A stretch of 7,555 bases of DNA from CAZLKT01 sp964560205 (GTDB taxonomy: Bacteria > Pseudomonadota > Alphaproteobacteria > Holosporales > Holosporaceae). Where the stretch lies: contig CAZLKT010000021.1 in the NCBI GenBank assembly GCA_964560205.1, forward strand, positions 1-7,555, in the 5' to 3' direction. Below, piece by piece: positions 1 through 5,021 of the stretch; the first letter of the stretch is position 1; each line of letters opens with the position of its first letter. The translations under genes were made by a program, and so were the position numbers. Under the pieces are notes generated by a model that saw only the letters and a list, made by a program, of their open reading frames with translations, was not told where the DNA came from and searched no databases.

Positions 1-11
1 TCGTATAACAT
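1..11 (-). CDS. 5' end of a gene leaving the window on the left (partial)
   Basis: Only the first codons are visible: ATG at 11-9 on the minus strand, then codons for Leu and Tyr and two bases of a fourth. The gene is inferred from its control signals, not its protein: GGGAGG lies 5 bases upstream of the ATG and a good sigma-70 promoter lies upstream of that, giving a leader of about 20 bases. The product cannot be named. It points the same way as the small exported protein gene and smpB, but its own promoter suggests it is a separate transcription unit. Confidence 0.55.
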
Positions 12-16
12 TCTAA

Positions 17-22
17 CCTCCC
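17..22 (-). promoter_or_regulatory. Strong Shine-Dalgarno for the edge gene
   Basis: The minus strand reads GGGAGG followed by TTAGA and then ATG. This is close to the ideal complement of the 16S rRNA 3' end at ideal spacing. It is the main reason for calling a gene start at the window edge. Confidence 0.6.
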
Positions 23-38
23 TTCTTGATGCTAAAAC

Positions 39-66
39 ATTATAACACAAAAATACTAAATGTCGA
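39..66 (-). promoter_or_regulatory. Sigma-70-type promoter with extended -10 for the edge gene
   Basis: On the minus strand TCGACA (66-61, five of six matches to TTGACA) is followed after 16 bases by a perfect TATAAT (44-39). TGT directly before it makes an extended -10 (TGnTATAAT). Transcription would start near position 32, about 20 bases before the ATG at 11. This looks like a strong constitutive promoter. I see no operator repeat over it. Confidence 0.6.
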
Positions 67-124
67 CACTACCTAAAGATGCTGTTCTGTCTCTCCTTCT
101 CGGAGACTCCTTTTGTATGGGATA

Positions 125-493
125 TTATTCCTGAGGGATTTCCTCTTCCACGATTTGTGATTTCTTTTCTTTTATATCCTGTAGGTCGGGAGTCGCGGAA
201 GAAATTATGGTGGTAGAGGTGTTTTTTTTCCTTTTTTCCACCGGTTCTGTCTCTTTTATGGCGGTGAGTTCCTTTTTCTTTTTAACATCATTTTTAGGAA
301 CTGTGATGTCCTGTTCTTCCAAAATATGACACGTGAAATCGCTCTTGGGTTTCTTATTTTTCAGTTTTGTTCGCTGGAAGAGAAGATGGTTTTTATAGAT
401 ATCCCACACCGTGCTTCTGGTTTGCCCTATTTCTCCAAAGGACACAGGAAAAAGCAGTAGCAGAAAAGAGAGTTTGGAAATATGGAGTCTCAT
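125..493 (-). CDS. Small putatively exported Lys/Glu-rich protein, unknown function
   Basis: This 122-residue protein is not one I recognise. Residues 1-7 are a short basic start (MRLHISK). Residues 8-19 are hydrophobic (SFLLLLFPVSF), with a plausible signal-peptidase site near G20-E21. There is no lipobox, and the only cysteine is C55. The mature part has a short hydrophobic-aromatic stretch (residues 29-40), then a low-complexity tail rich in Lys, Glu, Thr and Ser that is probably disordered, including KKKK at 71-74 and an acidic end. The gene lies 59 bases after smpB on the same strand. A good promoter sits in that gap, but I see no Shine-Dalgarno before the ATG. Periplasmic or surface location is inferred from the signal peptide alone. 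The low-complexity coding region makes it less certain than its neighbours. Confidence 0.6.
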   Translation of the reverse strand: MRLHISKLSFLLLLFPVSFGEIGQTRSTVWDIYKNHLLFQRTKLKNKKPKSDFTCHILEEQDITVPKNDVKKKKELTAIKETEPVEKRKKNTSTTIISSATPDLQDIKEKKSQIVEEEIPQE

Positions 494-519
494 GGAATAG
501 AAATAAAAACGACGAGGTC

Positions 520-548
520 ATCCTAGATCTTTTTCTGAAAAAAGTCAA
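520..548 (-). promoter_or_regulatory. Near-consensus sigma-70 promoter for the small exported protein gene
   Basis: On the minus strand TTGACT (548-543) is followed by exactly 17 bases and then TAGGAT (525-520). That is five of six matches to the -35 and four of six to the -10, at optimal spacing. The start site would fall near 513, leaving a leader of about 20 bases before the ATG at 493. It lies wholly in the gap after the smpB stop codon, so the small gene can be expressed independently of smpB. Confidence 0.55.
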
Positions 549-552
549 GAAA

Positions 553-1017
553 TTATTCGCGATCTACCTTGGTGCGCAAGAGACGCTCTTGATCTCGCTT
601 CCATTGACGTTCCTTCAGAAGTTCTCTTTTATCTTCTTTTTTTCGCCCTGCAGCCAAGCCCACTTCCATTTTTATGAGACCTCGAGGATTTAAGTAAAGG
701 GAAAGGGGGATGAGGGTAATGCCTTTGCGAGTGACCTGTCCTATGAGACGTCGACATTGTTTTTTGTGCACAAGAATTTTTCGGTCTCGTACGGCATCAT
801 GGGAAAAATAGCTGGCATTTTCGTAGGAGGCAATGTGGACGTTTTTTAAGAAGAGTTCACCATTTTTCTCTTCTATAAAGGCGCCGCCCAGGTTTCCTTT
901 GTGGCATCGGAGGGCTTTGACTTCGCTTCCTAAAAGCACAAGCCCTGCCTCAAAACGCTCCTGAATATGATAATCAAAGGTGGCTCTGCGATTATGAGCA
1001 AGAACGTTTTTCTGCAT
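553..1017 (-). CDS. smpB: SsrA-binding protein SmpB (trans-translation)
   Basis: SmpB binds tmRNA and brings it to ribosomes stalled on mRNAs without a stop codon, so the nascent chain is tagged and the ribosome freed. This copy is 154 residues, the usual family length. It shows the full signature: NRRATFDYHI (9-18), GLVLLGSEVKALR (25-37), GELFLKNVHIASY (53-65), the RKILVHK segment (79-85), TLIPLSLYLN (101-110) and the basic tail GRKKEDKRELLKER (124-137) that enters the ribosomal decoding channel. The chosen start (ATG at 1017) places NRRA at the family's usual distance from the N-terminus. The frame stays open a further 31 codons upstream, but that stretch does not look like SmpB. The Shine-Dalgarno is weak. 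No tmRNA gene is recognisable in the window. Confidence 0.95.
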   Translation of the reverse strand: MQKNVLAHNRRATFDYHIQERFEAGLVLLGSEVKALRCHKGNLGGAFIEEKNGELFLKNVHIASYENASYFSHDAVRDRKILVHKKQCRRLIGQVTRKGITLIPLSLYLNPRGLIKMEVGLAAGRKKEDKRELLKERQWKRDQERLLRTKVDRE

Positions 1018-1083
1018 TCCATATGATCCAAGAAAAAAAGAAGAAAGGCTCCGGCTTGATAACAAACAGAATATCATGGCAAA

Positions 1084-1112
1084 ATTGTACGAACATTCTC
1101 TAAAAAACACAA
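1084..1112 (-). promoter_or_regulatory. Candidate smpB promoter in the divergent spacer
   Basis: The minus strand has TTGTGT (1112-1107), 17 bases, then TACAAT (1089-1084). The -10 matches five of six, the -35 only three of six. It would start transcription near 1077 and give smpB a leader of about 60 bases. Spacing and position fit, but A/T-rich spacers throw up such matches by chance. Confidence 0.35.
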
Positions 1113-1116
1113 GGCC

Positions 1117-1842
1117 ATGGACTCAGTGCTTCAGACGCTTTTGGGAAATTATGAAAAATTTCGACAGGGGGCCGTCTCTGGTGAGGAGGCTTTTTTAGTG
1201 TCCCTTGGGCAAAAGCCCTCTTCTCTCCTTATTTCTTGTTGTGATTCCCGAGTGGATCCCTCCCTTATTTTTGGTCTCTCCCCGGGGGAGATGTTGTCCA
1301 TTCGAAATGTGGCCAATCTCATTCCTCCCTGTGAGGAGGATCAGGGCCATCATGGAGTGAGTGCTGCTCTGGAATTTGGTATTAGTGTGCTGAAAGTTCG
1401 TCATCTTATTGTCTTAGGTCACAGTCAATGTGGGGGGGTGACACAGCTGTTGGAGGGGGACACGTGGAGTGTGAAGGAGCATCCTTTAAAATTTGTATCA
1501 CCCTGGGTGGATCTTCTTTCCTCCATTCGGAGCTATTCGGAAAAGCATTTCGAAGGATACACCCCTCACCAACGGCTGTCCTTATGCAGCCAAATGGGTG
1601 TGCTTCTCTCTCTAAGAAACGTTCTCACCTTTCCAGACATTGTGGAGAGGCTCCATGAGGGACATCTTTTTTTGCATGGGTGGTTTTTTGATATTCCACG
1701 GCAGATGTTATTTTTTTATCATGAGGGGCAGAGGAAATTCGTTCCTTTTTCCCAAGATCTTCGTCCCCTTTCCCACACAAAAATTTCCCCCCATTTTCCC
1801 TTTGAAAACACTGACCTTGCTCCTCTTGATGTGCCGTCATAG
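1117..1842 (+). CDS. Beta-class carbonic anhydrase
   Basis: It interconverts CO2 and bicarbonate using zinc. Cytoplasmic bacterial beta-class enzymes supply bicarbonate to carboxylases such as those of fatty acid and nucleotide synthesis. The 241-residue protein has the diagnostic CCDSR motif (41-45: zinc ligand C41 and the D43/R45 pair) and GHSQCGG (101-107: zinc ligands H102 and C105). Other family landmarks are SIRNVANLIPP (61-71), the GVSAALEFGISVLKV core (80-94) and FLHGWFFDI near the end. It is about 20 residues longer than the E. coli enzymes (about 220), from a Pro/His-rich tail after roughly residue 215. The start is the ATG at 1117; AAGG at 1111-1114 is too close to be a good ribosome-binding site, so translation may be weak or the mRNA nearly leaderless. 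It is divergent from smpB. I cannot choose between the symbols can and cynT. Confidence 0.93.
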   Translation: MDSVLQTLLGNYEKFRQGAVSGEEAFLVSLGQKPSSLLISCCDSRVDPSLIFGLSPGEMLSIRNVANLIPPCEEDQGHHGVSAALEFGISVLKVRHLIVLGHSQCGGVTQLLEGDTWSVKEHPLKFVSPWVDLLSSIRSYSEKHFEGYTPHQRLSLCSQMGVLLSLRNVLTFPDIVERLHEGHLFLHGWFFDIPRQMLFFYHEGQRKFVPFSQDLRPLSHTKISPHFPFENTDLAPLDVPS

Positions 1843-1850
1843 AGGAAACC

Positions 1851-1888
1851 CTCCCAAGGGGAGCAAAAAATTTACATAAAATTTTTTT
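1851..1888 (+). repeat. Two adjacent inverted repeats after the carbonic anhydrase gene
   Basis: Eight bases past the carbonic anhydrase stop, CTCCC-AAG-GGGAG (1851-1863) can form a 5-bp GC-rich hairpin. A purely A/T palindrome follows at once: AAAAAATTT (1865-1873), loop ACATA, AAATTTTTT (1879-1887), with one more T. Together they sit where a terminator is expected. The GC hairpin is followed by A's rather than U's, so it is not a textbook intrinsic terminator. The A/T stem could act as a weak bidirectional one. Confidence 0.35.
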
Positions 1889-1899
1889 GTGAGAATACT
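1871..1899 (+). promoter_or_regulatory. Candidate nrdAB promoter
   Basis: TTTACA (1871-1876, five of six) lies 17 bases before AATACT (1894-1899, four of six). Transcription would start near 1906 and leave a leader of about 100 bases before nrdA. The -35 lies inside the A/T palindrome, so it competes with reading that element as a terminator. I see no NrdR-box-like palindrome in 1843-2005. Confidence 0.3.
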
Positions 1900-1994
1900 C
1901 CTTGTTTTTGCAGGATTTCCTCTGTTTTTTTTTCAAAGGTGATGGGGAAGCACCTTCATCATCTCTTGAAAAAAGGAACGGTTTCGGTAATAGT

Positions 1995-2000
1995 GGAGGA
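1995..2000 (+). promoter_or_regulatory. Strong ribosome-binding site setting the nrdA start
   Basis: GGAGGA lies 5 bases before the ATG at 2006. It fixes the start at this codon rather than at the in-frame ATG codons M7 or M21, which have no comparable site. Confidence 0.75.
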
Positions 2001-2005
2001 AGAAA

Positions 2006-3874
2006 ATGCTTTCAATTTTTTTCATGGGAATTTCCTCTCCTTCAGTCGTTTTGGATGCTTCTGTTATGGGTTCAGGTGCTGCGCCTTCTTTTATTCGTCA
2101 TGAGAGGGATGCCTTTTTGACAAATTTTGGCAAAAAGACCCTCGATAACCAATATCTGCAAAAAGGGGAGTCTTATCAGGATCTCTTTGTGCGAGTTGCC
2201 CGAGCCTATGGGGATGATGAGGCACACACCATGAGGCTGTACGAATACATGTCGCGTTTGTGGTTTATGCCTGCCACACCGATTTTATCCAATGGCGGTA
2301 CGAAGCGTGGCCTTCCCATCTCTTGTTTCTTGAATGAGACAGATGACAGTCTCGCTGGCATTACGGGGTTGTGGACAGAGAACATCAGCCTTGCATCACA
2401 AGGAGGTGGCATCGGGTCTTTTTGGGGGAATGTGAGGCCCATTAATGATCCTGTGCATGGGAAGGGAGTGTCTGCGGGAATTATTCCTTTTATTAAAGTG
2501 ATGGAGTCTTTGACGTTGGCCATTTCCCAGGGGTCTCTTCGGCGAGGCTCTGCTGCTGTGTATCTTCCCATTTCCCATCCGGAAATAGAAGAGTTTATAG
2601 AACTTCGTCGTCCCACGGGTGGAGACTATAATCGCCGTGCTCTTCAGCTGCACCACGGCGTGACTATTCCCGATGCTTTTATGAAGGCTGTGCAAGAAGA
2701 TAAACAGTGGGATCTCATAAGTCCTGCCACGCAAAAGGTGGTGCGAACTGTTTCTGCACGAGCCCTGTGGATTCGTCTTTTAACAGCTCAGGTGGAGATG
2801 GGGGAGCCATATGTTGTCTTCATTGATACGGTGAATGCCTCTATTCCTCAGCACCACAAAGAAAAGGGTTTGTTTGTGAAAACATCCAATCTCTGCTCGG
2901 AGATCACACTTTTTACAGGGAAAGATCACCTTGGGGCTTTGCGCACCGCCGTCTGTTGCTTAAGTTCCCTCAATGTGGAGAAATTTTTAGAATGGAAAGA
3001 TGATCCGCGTTTTATCCCTGATTGCATGCGATTTTTGGATAATGTGCTGACTGATTTTATTGAAAATGCTCCCCCATCCATGGCACGGGCGGTATATTCT
3101 GCATCGAGAGAGCGTTCCGTGGGATTGGGGGTCATGGGTTTTCACTCGTTCCTTCAGAGCCAGAATATCCCCATGGAGAGCGTTTTGGCATCTGTATGGA
3201 ATCGAAAAATTTTCTCTCACATACACAAGCAGGCACAAGAAGCGTCGCGGCTTCTGGCGGAAGAGCGTGGCCCTTGCCCTGATGCTGCGGAGTGCGGCTA
3301 TATGGAAAGGTTCTCTAACAAGATTGCCATTGCGCCCACAGCGTCCATTTCCATTATCTGTGGCGGGACATCTCCGGGTATTGAGCCCATTGTTGCCAAT
3401 GCTTATACCCACAAGACTCTGAGTGGATCGTTTCCCATACGGAATCGTCACTTGGAAAAACTTCTTGAAAAGAAGGGAATGAACACAGAGGAGGTGTGGT
3501 CTTCCATCATACAAAATCACGGGTCTGTTTCTCATTTGTCTTGTTTGACGGATCATGAGAAACGCGTTTATCGCACTGCTTTTGAGATGAACCAAAAAGT
3601 TTTGGTGGATAGAGCGGCGGAACGACAGCCCTATGTATGTCAATCACAGTCCTTGAATCTCTTCTTCTTAGCAGATTCTGAAAAAAAATATATTCATGAG
3701 ACAAAATTTTATGGCTGGGAGAAGGGGATCAAATCCTACTACTACACGCGGTCACTGTCGGTGCAGCGTGCAGAAAGCTCCTCCATGGCTCAAGATATTC
3801 TTGTGAATTTCCCTGTGGCGGACTCCCAAGAGAGTTTGCCATTGGATTATAATGAGTGTTTATCGTGTCAATAA
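2006..3874 (+). CDS. nrdA: Class I ribonucleoside-diphosphate reductase, alpha (large) subunit
   Basis: The catalytic subunit reduces ribonucleoside diphosphates to deoxy forms for DNA synthesis, with the radical supplied by NrdB. In 622 residues it keeps every expected catalytic element: C107 (LPISCFLN) and C317 (AVCCLSS) as the active-site redox pair, N295-C297-E299 (SNLCSE) with the thiyl-radical Cys, the PTASISI loop at 444-450, the radical-transfer pair Y579-Y580 (KSYYYTR) and the C-terminal shuttle pair C618/C621 (ECLSCQ). Motifs such as LSNGGTKRGLP, GGGIGSFWGNVR and SQGSLRRGSAA resemble alphaproteobacterial homologues. There is no N-terminal ATP-cone: only about 35 residues precede the conserved FGKKTLDNQYL segment. 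Specificity control may remain, but the usual dATP activity switch is missing. It is 16 bases upstream of nrdB. Confidence 0.96.
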   Translation: MLSIFFMGISSPSVVLDASVMGSGAAPSFIRHERDAFLTNFGKKTLDNQYLQKGESYQDLFVRVARAYGDDEAHTMRLYEYMSRLWFMPATPILSNGGTKRGLPISCFLNETDDSLAGITGLWTENISLASQGGGIGSFWGNVRPINDPVHGKGVSAGIIPFIKVMESLTLAISQGSLRRGSAAVYLPISHPEIEEFIELRRPTGGDYNRRALQLHHGVTIPDAFMKAVQEDKQWDLISPATQKVVRTVSARALWIRLLTAQVEMGEPYVVFIDTVNASIPQHHKEKGLFVKTSNLCSEITLFTGKDHLGALRTAVCCLSSLNVEKFLEWKDDPRFIPDCMRFLDNVLTDFIENAPPSMARAVYSASRERSVGLGVMGFHSFLQSQNIPMESVLASVWNRKIFSHIHKQAQEASRLLAEERGPCPDAAECGYMERFSNKIAIAPTASISIICGGTSPGIEPIVANAYTHKTLSGSFPIRNRHLEKLLEKKGMNTEEVWSSIIQNHGSVSHLSCLTDHEKRVYRTAFEMNQKVLVDRAAERQPYVCQSQSLNLFFLADSEKKYIHETKFYGWEKGIKSYYYTRSLSVQRAESSSMAQDILVNFPVADSQESLPLDYNECLSCQ

Positions 3875-3875
3875 G

Positions 3876-3883
3876 AAAGGGGA
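3876..3883 (+). promoter_or_regulatory. Ribosome-binding site that decides the nrdB start
   Basis: AAAGGGGA begins two bases after the nrdA stop and ends 7 bases before the ATG at 3891. An in-frame GTG at 3888 is also within reach. This argues for translational coupling by stop-then-restart rather than the overlapping ATG at 3852. Confidence 0.65.
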
Positions 3884-3890
3884 TTGTGTG

Positions 3891-4934
3891 ATGGTGGAAC
3901 ATGCTCTGAAAGATAAAAATATTTTGGATGAAGCTGCGTCTCCGCCTCTTCGTTTTACACTCCCTGACAGCCGTTCTCGGCTCTTTATGGAAAATCATGT
4001 GTACAAGCCATTTTCCTATCCATGGGCCTATGAAGCGTGGTTGACGCAGCAGCGCATCCATTGGCTTCCAGACGAAGTTCCCATGGGGGATGACATCAAA
4101 GACTGGAACTCCATCTCTGATGCAGAACGCAATCTTCTGACACAGGTGTTTCGCTTTTTTACGCAATTGGATGTGGAGGTGGGCACCTGCTATACCCAAT
4201 ATTATTGTCGTATTTTTCAACCCACAGAATTGCGTATGATGTTGACATCCTTTGCCAACATGGAAACCGTTCATGTGGCGGCTTATGCACATTTATTGGA
4301 CAGTCTGGGGATTCCGGAGGTGGAGTATCATGCGTTTCTGAAATATAAGGCCATGAAGGACAAGTGGGATTATATGCAGACCTTGCTTATGGAAGAAGTG
4401 AATCTGAAGAATTTGGTTTTGCTCATGGCGGGGTATGGGGCATTTACAGAGGGGCTTCAGCTTTTTGCATCTTTTGCCATTTTAATGAATTTTCCTCGGC
4501 ATAATAAAATGAAAGGTATGGGACAAATTGTGACGTGGTCTGTGCGAGATGAGACCCTTCATATCCATTCCCTCATTCGTCTTTTTCATACTATTTTGGC
4601 GGAACATCCCTTTTTGTGGACTCCAGCATTGCAAGAAAACATCATCAATATTTGCCAAACCGTTGTGTCCCATGAGGATGCCTTTATCGATTTGGCCTTT
4701 GAGTTTGGTGGTGTGGAGGGGCTTTCGTCTCAAGATATGAAAAATTATATTCGGTATATTGCAGATCGGCGCCTAGAACAGCTGAAACTATCTCCCATAT
4801 ATGGGTATAAGGTGAATCCTTTGCCATGGATGGATTCCATTTTAAATGGTCTGGAATTCAACAATTTTTTTGAGATTCGCGGCACGGAGTACACTGTGGC
4901 ATCCATGAAAGGCGAATGGGCAGAAGTTTTTTGA
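3891..4934 (+). CDS. nrdB: Class I ribonucleoside-diphosphate reductase, beta (small, radical) subunit
   Basis: This subunit houses the dimetal-tyrosyl radical that activates NrdA. All ligands are present in the 347-residue protein: D94 (QLDVEV), E125 and H128 (METVH), E187 (FTEGLQ), E221 and H224 (RDETLH). Y132 sits four residues after H128, exactly where the E. coli radical Tyr122 lies, so this looks like a tyrosyl-radical (class Ia-type) enzyme, not the Tyr-less class Ic. Radical-path residues W58 (HWLPDEV), D220 and Y334 near the C-terminus are also kept. I chose the ATG at 3891 because AAAGGGGA (3876-3883) lies 7 bases before it. The frame is also open from an ATG at 3852 that overlaps nrdA by 23 bases, but it has no good ribosome-binding site and adds 13 unconserved residues. 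No ATP-cone is fused here either. Confidence 0.95.
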   Translation: MVEHALKDKNILDEAASPPLRFTLPDSRSRLFMENHVYKPFSYPWAYEAWLTQQRIHWLPDEVPMGDDIKDWNSISDAERNLLTQVFRFFTQLDVEVGTCYTQYYCRIFQPTELRMMLTSFANMETVHVAAYAHLLDSLGIPEVEYHAFLKYKAMKDKWDYMQTLLMEEVNLKNLVLLMAGYGAFTEGLQLFASFAILMNFPRHNKMKGMGQIVTWSVRDETLHIHSLIRLFHTILAEHPFLWTPALQENIINICQTVVSHEDAFIDLAFEFGGVEGLSSQDMKNYIRYIADRRLEQLKLSPIYGYKVNPLPWMDSILNGLEFNNFFEIRGTEYTVASMKGEWAEVF

Positions 4935-5010
4935 GATACCAAGAGATCCTGTTTTTTTTCTCGTACAAAACATGTCGCTCTCGTCTTTCTCTTCAGTGTG
5001 CGCAGGTATA

Positions 5011-5016
5011 AAGGAG
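5011..5016 (+). promoter_or_regulatory. Ribosome-binding site that decides the RNase E start
   Basis: AAGGAG lies 5 bases before the ATG at 5022. This favours MSVKIMIIDE as the N-terminus over the in-frame ATG at 4998, which would add eight residues (MRRYKGEK) largely encoded by the ribosome-binding site itself. Confidence 0.8.
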
Positions 5017-5021
5017 AAAAA

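Noticed and set aside
89..114. Inverted repeat TCTCC-TTCTC-GGAGA as terminator of the small exported protein gene
   Set aside because: In the minus-strand direction the stem is not followed by a T run. On the plus strand a short T run follows, but nothing is transcribed towards it within the window.
1056..1085. Promoter for carbonic anhydrase: TTGATA then CAAAAT with 18-base spacing
   Set aside because: The -35 is good, but the -10 matches only four of six and the spacing is long. A promoter must lie in this spacer, but I cannot place it reliably.
1018..1110. Upstream extension of the smpB frame (31 codons, Ser/Leu/Phe-rich, could look like a leader peptide)
   Set aside because: SmpB is a cytoplasmic ribosome factor and the family starts a few residues before NRRA. 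The extension overlaps the probable smpB promoter and has no good ribosome-binding site.
1942..2103. Possible upstream ORF beginning ATGGGGAAGCAC and overlapping the nrdA start
   Set aside because: The AAGG before its ATG is too close (2 bases), the peptide has no sensible composition, and it overlaps the conserved-frame nrdA start out of frame.
3852..3890. Earlier nrdB start at an ATG overlapping nrdA
   Set aside because: There is no Shine-Dalgarno before it, and the 13 added residues match no conserved part of NrdB. The ATG at 3891 has a strong site at good spacing.
2987..4292. Long open frames on the minus strand opposite nrdA and nrdB
   Set aside because: They lie wholly opposite strongly conserved enzymes, resemble no known protein and have no promoter or ribosome-binding support. 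They are shadows of the coding strand.
4998..5021. Earlier RNase E start adding MRRYKGEK
   Set aside because: The added codons are largely the ribosome-binding region for the ATG at 5022, and family members begin near the M..(M/I)LID motif.
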